A stretch of DNA of 64,000 nucleotides, taken from contig NZ_JABETO010000018.1 of NCBI RefSeq assembly GCF_013055795.1, positions 64,581-128,580 on the forward strand. The letters are read 5' to 3'. Origin of the DNA: Streptomyces sp. I05A-00742 (lineage in GTDB: Bacteria; Actinomycetota; Actinomycetes; Streptomycetales; Streptomycetaceae). A model generated the notes under the pieces. That model was not told the origin of the DNA, ran no database searches, and was given only the letters and a program-made list of their open reading frames with translations. Both the position numbers and the translations under genes were made by a program. Of the stretch, positions 56,726-64,000 are shown one piece after another. Positions within the stretch are counted from its first letter, which is position 1. Every line of letters starts with the position of its first letter.

Positions 56726-58429
56726 CTACGTCCAGGTGCCGTAACCGATGCCGTCGGCGTCCTTGAGCAGCTGCTCGCGGAGCATGACGCGGCGCACCTT
56801 CCACGTGGCGGTACGGGGGAACTCGTCCCACCGGATGTGGATGGGCTCGGCCATCTCCGGCAGGTCCGCGGTGGCCGCGCGCCACTGCGCCTCGGTCACC
56901 GGCTGGTCGAACTGGGAGCTGTAGACGGGCTGCGGCTTCCCGCCCGCGACGGCCAGGACGATGACCTCGGTGGTGCGGGGCAGCCGGTCCAGCAGCACGT
57001 CCTCGATCTCCAGGGCGCTGGCGCCGGGGATCCGGTCGACCTCGCGGTCGATGAGCCGGACGGCGCCGATGCGGTTGATGACCGCCATGTCGCCGAGATT
57101 CCACCAGTTGCCCTCGCGCTTGAGGTCGTGCCGCTCCTTCTCGCCGACGTAGGTGAGGCAGCGGCCCGGCGCGGAGAACTGGATCAGGCCGACCTCGCCG
57201 CGCCGCACCGGGGTGCCGGTGTCGGGGTCGACGGCGCGCACCTTGCCGAAGCCGGGCACCGGCCAGCCCAGGACCTGGGTGGGCGGCGGCCGGTGGCCGC
57301 GCCGCTTGACCGAGCCGCGTACATACGGGCGGATGGCCACCGCGCCGGCCTCGGTCTGGCTCCAGGACTGCACCCAGACCGGCAGCTTCCGCTCGGTGGC
57401 GGCGAGGAAGGTGCGCACGGTGCGGGTGTGGATGGCGTCGAAGGAGTTGACGAAGACCCGGACGTTCTGGAACGGCTTCGCCGGGTCCTGCGCCAGTTCC
57501 TCCCAGGCGAGGAAGGCGTTGGGCAGCGTCTCGACGAGGGTCGGCTTGTGCTCGACGAGCAGTTCGCGGACGACCGGCGAGAGCGGGTCCGACATCATGA
57601 TGAGCTTCGGCGCGACCGTCGCCAGCGGCAGCAGACCGGTGATGATCCGCTGGTGCGAGTACGGCTCGCAGAAGGCGACCGTGTCGTCGTCCCGCAGCCG
57701 GAAGAACGGCCAGCGCTCGGCCTCGACCAGGCCCAGCGAGTACAGCGACTCGGCCGAGTGCAGCACCAGCTTGGGGACGCCGGTGGTGCCCGAGGTGTGG
57801 GTGATGACCATGGGCTCGTCGTAGGCCCGCAGCCGGGGCTCGACGACCGGGCCGCCGCGCAGCCCGTCGAACGAGACGACGTCCGGGCGGTCCTCCGGCG
57901 CGTCGTCCACGACGGCCGTCTTCTCGGTCAGCTCGGCGACGGTCTCCTTGTCGAGACCCATCCGCTCCAGCGCCTGCCGGTCCGTGATCAGGAACGGCTT
58001 CTCCAGCCGGCCGAGCATCACCGCGAGCGTGCGGGCGTCGTGGTGGTCGGTGATCAGCGCGGGCACGGCGCCGATCCGCGCCGCGGCGGAGGCGAGCAGC
58101 GCCACGTCGAGGTGGTTGCGCTTGACCACGGCGACGCGGTCCCACTCCCGTACGCCCAGTGCGTGCAGCCGGGACGCCAGGTCGTCGACGAGCGCGGCCC
58201 ACTGGAGGTAGCTGCGCTCCAGGGGGCCCTCGCGGTGGACGTCCGGGGCGCGGTCGACGATGACCGGGTTGCGGGGGTGGCGCTGGGCGGCGAGGTGCCA
58301 GACCTCGCCGATGCGGCCGGTGATGGGGACTCGGGAGAAGGGGGTGAGGCGTTTGCGGTAGCGGGTGGGGGCGTAGTCGGTGAGGAAGGAGGGGCGCTCG
58401 CGCTTGGCTTTTGTCGTCTCTGCGGTCAT
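56726..58429 (-). CDS. AMP-forming acyl ligase (ANL superfamily)
   Basis: The protein has 567 residues. The P-loop-like core is ITHTSGTTGVPKLV. The A5-type motif is QSWSQTEAGA, with Gln replacing the common Tyr-Gly. The hinge region is NLGDMAVINRIGAVRLIDR, and a C-terminal lysine lies in PRTATWKVRR. The start ATG 58429 has AGGTGG 6 bp upstream; GTG 58438 is an in-frame alternative. In a nitrite-producing cluster two roles are possible: loading an acid on the carrier protein at 58629, or a CreM-like nitrite-activating (diazotising) ligase. The sequence alone does not decide. Confidence 0.85.
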   Translation of the reverse strand: MTAETTKAKRERPSFLTDYAPTRYRKRLTPFSRVPITGRIGEVWHLAAQRHPRNPVIVDRAPDVHREGPLERSYLQWAALVDDLASRLHALGVREWDRVAVVKRNHLDVALLASAAARIGAVPALITDHHDARTLAVMLGRLEKPFLITDRQALERMGLDKETVAELTEKTAVVDDAPEDRPDVVSFDGLRGGPVVEPRLRAYDEPMVITHTSGTTGVPKLVLHSAESLYSLGLVEAERWPFFRLRDDDTVAFCEPYSHQRIITGLLPLATVAPKLIMMSDPLSPVVRELLVEHKPTLVETLPNAFLAWEELAQDPAKPFQNVRVFVNSFDAIHTRTVRTFLAATERKLPVWVQSWSQTEAGAVAIRPYVRGSVKRRGHRPPPTQVLGWPVPGFGKVRAVDPDTGTPVRRGEVGLIQFSAPGRCLTYVGEKERHDLKREGNWWNLGDMAVINRIGAVRLIDREVDRIPGASALEIEDVLLDRLPRTTEVIVLAVAGGKPQPVYSSQFDQPVTEAQWRAATADLPEMAEPIHIRWDEFPRTATWKVRRVMLREQLLKDADGIGYGTWT

Positions 58430-58628
58430 TGGGTCCACCTGTGTCCTTGAGTGAACGTTGCTGTGGGGGAGTTGGGGGCGCCCCGGCCCCGCCCTTTCAC
58501 CGTTTCTGCGGGGAGTGCCCCGCGCCCCCGGCGAGCGCGCCTGCGGCGCGCGTCCTCAAACGCCGGACGGGCTGATCGGGGGCCTGCCCCCGGTTACGGG
58601 AAGGGGCGGGGCTGGGGAAAGAGCAGAC
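58430..58628. repeat. Composite interspersed repeat in the cluster (second copy of the 23689 element)
   Basis: From about 58483 to 58620 the sequence follows the 23689 element: gccctttcaccgtttctgcg, gcgagcgcgcctgcggcgcg, cgtcctcaaacgccggacgg and aaggggcggggctgggg. The right half of the palindrome is lost (gggctgatcggggg). No gene is present. It interrupts an otherwise tight operon, so the ligase gene downstream may need its own promoter. Confidence 0.7.
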
Positions 58629-58889
58629 TCAGCGCGTCCGCGCCCCCGTCTCCTCGGCGATGTGCCGGGCCATCCCGTCCAGCGACCCGATCACCGACTC
58701 CTCCACGTCGTCGTCCCAGATCAGATCGAACTCGTCCTCGACCGCGACCAGGAACTCCATCAGCCGCACCGACGTCAGCCCGAGGTTCCGCAGCGACCCG
58801 GGCCCGGTCTCCGTGACAGGGCCGTCCAGCTCGGCGACGGCGATCCGCTCCAGCAGGGAGATCAGCCGCTTCAGGATGTCGTCCGTCAC
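58629..58889 (-). CDS. Acyl/peptidyl carrier protein
   Basis: The protein has 86 residues. The phosphopantetheine site is Ser40 in LGLTSVRLMEFL, where the usual Asp-Ser is Thr-Ser. Acidic helices follow (VEDEFDLIWDDDVEESV). The GTG at 58889 overlaps the hydrolase stop (GTGA). The GLTS form matches the second carrier at 62938, which suggests both work with the same special partners rather than with a fatty-acid synthase. Confidence 0.88.
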   Translation of the reverse strand: MTDDILKRLISLLERIAVAELDGPVTETGPGSLRNLGLTSVRLMEFLVAVEDEFDLIWDDDVEESVIGSLDGMARHIAEETGARTR

Positions 58890-59788
58890 GCGAGCGCTCC
58901 CGCCGTCCGCGGCACGAACGACGACGGGAAGCCGCCGCCCTCGACGGAGGCCACGAAGCGGGCGACCGCGTCCTGGAACTCGGCGGGCCGTTCGAAGTAC
59001 GGCAGGTGGCCGCACTCGTCGATCATCTCGACGGCGGCGCTCTTCAGCAGCCCGGCAACCCCGCGCAGGGTCGACTCCGTGGTGGAGAAGTCGTCGTCGC
59101 CGCTGAGCAGCAGCGTGGGCGCAGCGATCTGCTCCAGGAGCTCCACCTTGTCGTCCGCCTCCAGCGCCTCGCGCAGGTTGGCGGCGAGCTGGGAGGTGGA
59201 GTTCATGGCGAGGAAGCGCTCGCGGAGGGCGAGGTAGGCGCCGGAGCCGCCCTCGGCGATGGCCTTGTCGCCGAAGACCAGCGGGTAGATGAGGTCGAAC
59301 AGGGCGCGCGGGCCGCCCGACTCCAGGGCTCCCAGCCAGGACTTGGCGATCCGGCGGCGGCGGGACGAGCCGTGCGGGCTGAGCGGCGGTCCGACGAGCA
59401 CCAGGCCGGCCACCCGGTCGGGGTGGGCGACGGCGAAGTCGCGGCAGATCAGCGTGGAGATGGAGGTGCCGACAAGGTACGTCTTCTCGACCCCGACCCC
59501 GTCCAGCAGCGACAGGAGGTCGTCGGAGTGCCGGGCGAAGTCGGCCGGCTTGCTCTCGGACGCGCCCTGGTTGCGCAGGTCGTAGGTGAGCAGCCGGTGG
59601 TCCTTGGCGAGCTCACCGGTGAAGTTCCGCCACGCGGTGCTGACCACGTAGATGGTGGAGACGAACGTGACCACAGGGCCGCTCTCGCCGCGCATCTCGT
59701 AGTACAGCCGGCAGCCGTCCTCGGTCTCGTGCAGGTCCTGCTTGCCGTCGTAGGCGAGGTCCCAGGACTCGATGCCTTCGCGCTTCAC
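58886..59788 (-). CDS. Alpha/beta hydrolase, thioesterase- or transferase-like
   Basis: The protein has 300 residues. The nucleophile Ser109 is in LVGTSISTLI (GxSxS instead of GxSxG). The acid is in LLSGDDDFSTTE and the His in DECGHLPYFERP. The GTG at 59788 overlaps the SDR stop, and the stop overlaps the carrier-protein start, so all three are translationally coupled. Coupling to a carrier protein suggests release or transfer of the carrier-bound acyl group (inference). Confidence 0.85.
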   Translation of the reverse strand: MKREGIESWDLAYDGKQDLHETEDGCRLYYEMRGESGPVVTFVSTIYVVSTAWRNFTGELAKDHRLLTYDLRNQGASESKPADFARHSDDLLSLLDGVGVEKTYLVGTSISTLICRDFAVAHPDRVAGLVLVGPPLSPHGSSRRRRIAKSWLGALESGGPRALFDLIYPLVFGDKAIAEGGSGAYLALRERFLAMNSTSQLAANLREALEADDKVELLEQIAAPTLLLSGDDDFSTTESTLRGVAGLLKSAAVEMIDECGHLPYFERPAEFQDAVARFVASVEGGGFPSSFVPRTAGALA

Positions 59789-60906
59789 GCGTTGCTTCCC
59801 TTCCGTGCGCGGTGGTGCTCCAGGTACCAGGCGATGAACTCGGCGACGTGCTCGCGCGGGAGCGGGTGGCTGAGGGCGTTCTCGCCCAGCAGCTTCTGGA
59901 CGTTCGCGACGTCGAATTCCTTGGTGCCGTTGACGTACGAGCGGTAGAACTCGACGCGCTCGTCGACCCGTTCGTCGATGAGCGTGAACTCGTCCGTGCT
60001 GTCGACGTAGACCGGGTGCTTGATGGCGAGCTGGTCGCAGAGCTCCGCCAGGGTGTCGCCGACGGACGGCTGCTCGGTGTTGGCCAGGTGGTAGACGTCG
60101 GAGGGCCCGTCCTCCAGGGCCACGCCGACGGCCGCCGAGACGACGAGGTCGACGGGGATGAAGTTGACCAGCGCGTCCTCGGTGGCGCGGAGCCGCAGCG
60201 AGCGGAAGACGAGCATGTCGCCGAGGCTGCGGCGGACCTCCGAGCGGGCCTTCTGGAGGCCCTTCACAAAGCCGTAGAGGCCGGTGAAGCTGGTCGCCGC
60301 GAAGGTACGGCTGTGGCCGATGACGATGCTGGGGCGGAAGATGCGGGTGCGCTCGAACCCGGCCGCGTAGACGGCCCGTTCGGCCTGGATCTTGCTGTGC
60401 TCGTAGGCGTTGTTGCTGACCACGCCGTCGCCGACCCGCTCGGCCGGGATGAAGCCGGTGCGGTCGCCGGCCACATAGGCCGTCGAGACGTAGTTGAACG
60501 TCGGCGCCTTCAGCGCCCGGGCCAGCTCCAGGACGTGCTGGGTGCCGCCGAGGTTGTCGCGGAGGATCTCCTCGCGGCGGTGCTCCTCGTAGGCGAGCGA
60601 GGCGGCGACGTGCCAGACCTGCTCGACCTCGGGCAGCGCGGCCGTGTCGACGCCGCACGCCTCGGCGGTCAGGTCGCCGGCCACCGGGTGGCAGCGGGTG
60701 GCGATGGCCTCGTCGAGGTCCGTGATCCCGTACGAGGCTGCCGCCGTGGTCAGCGCGGCGCGCAGCCGCTCCTCGGCGGAGAGGTCCTTGCGCGGCCGGA
60801 CGACGCAGTGGATCTCGGCGTCGGTGCGGGCGAGGAGTTCGAGGACCAGCGCGCCGCCGACGAATCCGGTGGCGCCGGTGACCAGGTGGTGCGAGACGTT
60901 CGTCAT
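59785..60906 (-). CDS. Thioester reductase-like SDR (NAD_binding_4 type)
   Basis: The protein has 373 residues. The nucleotide-binding motif is TGATGFVGG (residues 10-18). The catalytic set is Ser141 (YVSTAYVAGD), Tyr168 and Lys172 (AYEHSKIQAE). The C-terminal substrate domain is that of extended SDRs and thioester reductases, which reduce carrier-bound acyl groups to aldehydes. The ATG at 60906 overlaps the ligase stop (ATGA). An NRPS-type adenylation or carrier domain is not fused to it. Confidence 0.85.
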   Translation of the reverse strand: MTNVSHHLVTGATGFVGGALVLELLARTDAEIHCVVRPRKDLSAEERLRAALTTAAASYGITDLDEAIATRCHPVAGDLTAEACGVDTAALPEVEQVWHVAASLAYEEHRREEILRDNLGGTQHVLELARALKAPTFNYVSTAYVAGDRTGFIPAERVGDGVVSNNAYEHSKIQAERAVYAAGFERTRIFRPSIVIGHSRTFAATSFTGLYGFVKGLQKARSEVRRSLGDMLVFRSLRLRATEDALVNFIPVDLVVSAAVGVALEDGPSDVYHLANTEQPSVGDTLAELCDQLAIKHPVYVDSTDEFTLIDERVDERVEFYRSYVNGTKEFDVANVQKLLGENALSHPLPREHVAEFIAWYLEHHRARKGSNA

Positions 60907-61757
60907 GCCGGGCTCCCGGGGGTGGGCAGGGCCGCGGCGAGCGCGGGCCAGTCGTTGAGGTCGTCGCCGTGGGCGTTGATCAGGGCGAGCGCGATGCGCT
61001 CCAGGCCGAAGGCGGCGCAGGCGCTGTGCGCGGTGTCGCCGCCGGGCAGCCGGACCGCGAACCGCGCGCCCAGGTGGTCCTTGTGGCAGTTGGCGGAGGC
61101 GATGGCCGTGCCGGGGTCCTCGGGGGACACCTTGGCCACGAACTCGAACTTGAGGTCCTGCTCCAGCTGGCTGGCGCGCATGAAGCGCCCGCCGGGGCCG
61201 AAGAACGGGTCGGTGGCCGACACGATGTCGACGGCCACGCCGAGCTCGGCGAAGAGCTTCCCGGCGCGCTCGATCCAGCCGTCCCGCCAGGCGGTCACGG
61301 GCTCGTCCGCGCCGACCGTCACGAACTCGCGCATCCGGAAGGAGCGGAAGCGGCCCAGCTCGCTGGTGGCCTCGTGCCGGTAGCAGTAGCCGGCCACGTC
61401 GAAGTGGGCCTGCTCCTCGACCGTGCCGTCCGCGAGCCCGGTGTAGACCGGGTAGCAGGCGGCGGGCGCCAGGACGACGCCGTCGGCGTCCTCCTCCATG
61501 GCGTTCACCGAACCCAGCAGGTGCGGGAACGACTCGGCGTACTCGGCGCGGTCGATCAGGGAGCGGGAGAGCACCGGCGGGTGCCAGACCGGCCCCTCGG
61601 TGCCGCCCAGGGCGGTCAGCCGGGCCTGGAGGCCGGCGATCACCGCCTCGAACTTCGGTGTGAAGCGGTGGGTCCCCACCGCGCCGGCGGGCAGGGCCCA
61701 GCCCCCGGCCGTCAGGTCGTCGGCAGCGCGGGCCGCCGTGGTGTCGTTGCTGGTCAT
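60903..61757 (-). CDS. Amino acid:[carrier protein] ligase (atypical SerRS-like)
   Basis: The protein has 284 residues. It is a class II aminoacyl-tRNA synthetase catalytic core without the tRNA-binding arm. Motif 2 is YRHEATSELGRFRSFRMREF and motif 3 is HSACAAFGLERIALAL. The three zinc ligands expected from the Bradyrhizobium enzyme line up: Cys101 (AACYP), Glu144 and Cys247, with matching spacing. These enzymes activate a small amino acid (Gly or Ala) with ATP and transfer it to a carrier protein. Carrier proteins are encoded at 62938 and 58629. It overlaps the flavoenzyme gene stop. Confidence 0.9.
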   Translation of the reverse strand: MTSNDTTAARAADDLTAGGWALPAGAVGTHRFTPKFEAVIAGLQARLTALGGTEGPVWHPPVLSRSLIDRAEYAESFPHLLGSVNAMEEDADGVVLAPAACYPVYTGLADGTVEEQAHFDVAGYCYRHEATSELGRFRSFRMREFVTVGADEPVTAWRDGWIERAGKLFAELGVAVDIVSATDPFFGPGGRFMRASQLEQDLKFEFVAKVSPEDPGTAIASANCHKDHLGARFAVRLPGGDTAHSACAAFGLERIALALINAHGDDLNDWPALAAALPTPGSPA

Positions 61758-62941
61758 TCCTGTATCAGGTCCCCCGTGAGAAGCAGCAGTTCCGAATTGG
61801 CCAGCTCAAGGCGGCCGTTGGCGATCATCAGGCGGGCGGAGTAGAGGTCCCGCAGGTGCCGGGCGACGGAGTACGGGCCCGACTCGCTGTACCCGGCCAT
61901 CCCGCAGATCTCCAGGGCCTGTTCGACGACCCGTACCGCGTCCACCGACACACCGGTCTTCAGCGCGTTGGCCCGGACGGTCATCGCGGTGGTGTCGGCG
62001 TCCTGCGCGGCGTCCCACACGGCGTAGTCGTCGGCGAACCGCCGCACCGTGTCCTGGAGCACCCGCAGGTCGGCGTAGGCCCGGCCCAGCCGCGGGTCGT
62101 CCGCGGTGCGCCCGGCCTTCAGCTGGGCGCGCATCCGGATCTTCGAGTACGCGACCGCGCGGCGCACCGCGTCCGCGGCGACGCCCGTCCACACGCCCGC
62201 CCACAGCAGGTGCGAGAGCGGGACCATGCAGCGGGTGGCGGTCTCGCCGAACGGCTCGGGCAGGACCATGGCGGCGGGCACGGTCGCGTCGATGGTGAAG
62301 GGCGGGCTGCACGTGCCGCGCATGCCCAGCGGGTTCCAGTCCCCGGTCCGCTCCAGCTCGGCGTGATCGGCCATGACGAGCACCGCGACCTGGTCGGTCG
62401 GCGCCGCGTCGGGGCCCGAGCGGGCGGTGACGAGGAAGCCGTCGGCATGCTCGCCGTACGAGACGGTGGTGGCCTTCTTGGCCAGCCGGACCGTGCCCTC
62501 CCCCGCCGGCTCCACGGCGGCGACGCTGCGCCGCATGTCGCCGCCGACGCCCACCTCGGAGGTGATCGAGGCGATCAGCAGCTGCCGCTCGGCGATGTCG
62601 GTCAGGGCCTCGGCGACGGCGGGCGAGGCGGCGGCCCCCCGGGCCAGACAGGCGACCTGGAGCTGGTGCATCGCCCAGACCATCGCGGTCGCGGCGCAGC
62701 CGCCGCCGAGCCGGGCGCCGATCCGGGTCAGGGTCTGCGGCCCGAGACCGTGGCCACCGTACTCCTTGGGGACGGCCGCGGACAGCAGTCCGCGGTCGCG
62801 GAGCGCGGCGACGCCGGCCGCCGGGAAGACGGCGTCGCGGTCGGTGGCCGCGGCGTGCTCGGCCGCGATGCGGCTCACCTCCGCCGCAGCGTCCAGAGCT
62901 TGACTGTCCGTCAGAAGGACGGGCTCCGTCGTGGCGGTCAT
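61754..62941 (-). CDS. Acyl-CoA dehydrogenase-like flavoenzyme
   Basis: The protein has 395 residues, the usual length. The N-terminal helical domain, the middle beta domain (LGMRGTCSPPFTIDATVPAA) and the C-terminal helical domain (VEQALEICGMAGYSESGPYS) are all present. At the position of the usual catalytic Glu (IYEGT) it has MIANGRLELAN, so that base is missing or displaced. Lying between a carrier protein and an amino acid:[carrier protein] ligase, it probably oxidises a carrier-bound aminoacyl group (inference). The ATG at 62941 overlaps the carrier stop. Confidence 0.88.
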   Translation of the reverse strand: MTATTEPVLLTDSQALDAAAEVSRIAAEHAAATDRDAVFPAAGVAALRDRGLLSAAVPKEYGGHGLGPQTLTRIGARLGGGCAATAMVWAMHQLQVACLARGAAASPAVAEALTDIAERQLLIASITSEVGVGGDMRRSVAAVEPAGEGTVRLAKKATTVSYGEHADGFLVTARSGPDAAPTDQVAVLVMADHAELERTGDWNPLGMRGTCSPPFTIDATVPAAMVLPEPFGETATRCMVPLSHLLWAGVWTGVAADAVRRAVAYSKIRMRAQLKAGRTADDPRLGRAYADLRVLQDTVRRFADDYAVWDAAQDADTTAMTVRANALKTGVSVDAVRVVEQALEICGMAGYSESGPYSVARHLRDLYSARLMIANGRLELANSELLLLTGDLIQE

Positions 62942-63225
62942 CGGCCGGCCCCCACGGCCTGCTCCCGGTCGCCGGTCAGCTCGGCGAGGACGCCGGACAG
63001 GTGGGCGATGGAGGTGAACAGGGCGCGGCCGATGCGCTCCTCGGGGATCTCGACCGAGAGCCGCTCCTCCAGCGCGAGCATGACCCGGACCGAGGCGAGC
63101 GAGGTCAGCCCGGCGGCGTACAGGTCGCCGTCCGCGGGCAGTTCGTGCGCGGCGGCACCGAGGTCGGAGTGCTGGGCGAGCGCCTCACGGACGGCTGGTT
63201 CGCAGGATGTTGCGCGAGCGTGCAC
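62938..63225 (-). CDS. Carrier protein of the aminoacyl-carrier type
   Basis: The protein has 95 residues. The pantetheine site is Ser42 in LYAAGLTSLASVRVMLALEE. The GLTS(L)xxV form is characteristic of carriers encoded next to amino acid:[carrier protein] ligases. The GTG at 63225 has AGGAG 8 bp upstream. Two unusual extra residues are Cys8 and a short basic start (MHARATSC). It is the first gene of the tightly coupled set 63225-58629. Confidence 0.88.
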   Translation of the reverse strand: MHARATSCEPAVREALAQHSDLGAAAHELPADGDLYAAGLTSLASVRVMLALEERLSVEIPEERIGRALFTSIAHLSGVLAELTGDREQAVGAGR

Positions 63226-63320
63226 GGGAAGTACTCCTAGCCATACAGAGAGTGCTGATACGCGAGTACGGTGAAGTAGAGGTGGGAGAGAAGAGAGAAG
63301 AGAAAGGGAAGAGACGGGCG
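63226..63320. other. Intergenic purine tract
   Basis: The plus strand from 63272 to 63314 is almost all purines (aggtgggagagaagagagaa and onward), giving a pyrimidine-rich stretch in the leftward transcript between the BtrH-like and carrier genes. GC falls sharply here. A TATGGCT near 63240 could be a -10 box for the carrier operon. Confidence 0.5.
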
Positions 63321-64000
63321 TTACGCGACCATGGCGGCGACGGCTTCGTCGACGAGCACCGCCAGCCGCTCCTCGCGGCTCTGCAGGTCGCGCAGCATGC
63401 GGACGAGGCGCCGCAGGCCCTCCGGCGAACCGCCGGACTCGCGGGACAGCGTGTGGACGAGGTACCAGCGCCGGGTGAGGGACGCGGCCTCGGCGGCCAG
63501 CGGCTCCAACTCGGGCTCGACGTCCGCGAGATGACGGAACAGCCTGCCGAGGAAGTGCCGCTCGGCGGCGACGCCGCTCACGTCGATGGTGCCGGGCCCG
63601 CCGGTGTCACACGCCTCGATGTAGCCGGCGAGAGCGGTGGCGTCGCTCTCGCGGTGGTCCCGCCGGTCCGCGTGCACCGCTCGCACCAGGTCCTGGGCGG
63701 AGGGCTTGCGGGTGGGGCCGGCGGCCAGCAGGAAGGTGCGGAACCCGTCGGCCGCATCGGCCGAGCGCAGCGTCCGCCAGCGCTCCTCGCCGTAACGGGC
63801 GGGTTCCGGGTGGTTCATGGGGTCGATGACGGTGACCCCGTGCTCGTCCCGGCCGGAGACCAGGACGCAGTGCGCGATGTGTTCCACGCCCTCGTATTCG
63901 GAGGGCAGCCAGTAGGCGTCGACGGCCGCGGCCAGGGGCCGGCCCGCGGCCACCTCGGCGGTTTCGACGGCGAGCAGCTCCTCCGCGGAGCCCAACCGCC
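63321..64000 (-). CDS. BtrH-like protein, 5' end beyond the window
   Basis: At least 226 residues are visible; the frame is open to the window edge, so the TTG at 63995 is not taken as the start. The segment EHIAHCVLVSGRDEHGVTVIDP resembles the His-containing strand of the papain/C39-like fold of BtrH, which moves an acyl group from a carrier protein to an acceptor amine in butirosin biosynthesis. The nucleophilic Cys would lie N-terminal, outside the window. The C-terminal half is helical. The stop is TAA. Confidence 0.6.
   Translation of the reverse strand, partial: RLGSAEELLAVETAEVAAGRPLAAAVDAYWLPSEYEGVEHIAHCVLVSGRDEHGVTVIDPMNHPEPARYGEERWRTLRSADAADGFRTFLLAAGPTRKPSAQDLVRAVHADRRDHRESDATALAGYIEACDTGGPGTIDVSGVAAERHFLGRLFRHLADVEPELEPLAAEAASLTRRWYLVHTLSRESGGSPEGLRRLVRMLRDLQSREERLAVLVDEAVAAMVA

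Noticed and set aside
60903..61757. A true seryl-tRNA synthetase
   Set aside because: It lacks the N-terminal tRNA-binding coiled coil, is only 284 residues and has the zinc-ligand set of amino acid:[carrier protein] ligases, beside carrier-protein genes.

Overview
The window is very GC-rich, uses GTG starts heavily, packs genes with ATGA/GTGA overlaps and carries characteristic interspersed palindromes. Its gene order (second nuo locus, two-component system, korAB, prenyl diphosphate synthase, main nuo operon, NlpC/P60 protein) is the conserved core-chromosome order of Streptomyces, so the organism is almost certainly a Streptomyces. No rRNA or tRNA gene was recognised.

Left part (1-24.2 kb, mostly core). 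At the left edge, reading leftward, is a second NADH-dehydrogenase locus (nuoA2-nuoB2-nuoC2). Its NuoC carries a tail of about eight 20-residue tandem repeats. Divergent from it are two paralogous NarL-type sensor kinases and one response regulator, then korAB (2-oxoglutarate:ferredoxin oxidoreductase), an APC-type permease and a RarD-type EamA transporter. A relic type I-E-like CRISPR array lies in front of a secreted M28 aminopeptidase. Leftward genes follow: an ABC exporter pair, a LolA/RseB-like membrane-anchored protein, a polyprenyl diphosphate synthase, a flavoprotein and an ATP-grasp ligase. Fumarylacetoacetase reads rightward.

Insert-like part (about 24.2-28.95 kb). A small hypothetical gene, a stand-alone GntR DNA-binding protein, a 450-bp imperfect inverted repeat and a rightward triad (small helical protein, 758-residue LXG/WXG100-like protein with a TTA codon, anchored extracytoplasmic protein) sit between housekeeping genes. 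The base composition is visibly less extreme here. This looks like an accessory island.

Respiratory part (29.0-45.3 kb). The complete 14-gene nuoA-N operon (complex I) is read leftward. A good Rex operator lies upstream of nuoA, and a perfect 77-bp direct repeat lies in the only sizeable internal gap, between nuoD and nuoE. NuoE-F-G, the NADH-input module, is present here.

Right part (45.4-64 kb). A secreted NlpC/P60 hydrolase with a strong terminator, an MFS remnant, an alpha/beta hydrolase, an XRE regulator divergent from a DUF6415-like gene, and a DUF4097-type lipoprotein lead into a leftward biosynthetic cluster that runs off the right edge. The cluster encodes a BtrH-like protein, two carrier proteins, an acyl-CoA-dehydrogenase-like flavoenzyme, an amino acid:[carrier protein] ligase (class II aaRS-like), a thioester-reductase-like SDR, an alpha/beta hydrolase, an AMP-forming ligase, an MFS exporter, a CreE-like flavin monooxygenase and a CreD/PcaB-like lyase. 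The last two match the aspartate-nitrosuccinate (nitrous acid) pathway. My inference is a natural-product pathway combining enzymatic nitrite with carrier-bound amino acid chemistry; I cannot assign it to a known compound, and it is the best candidate in the window for an undescribed system.
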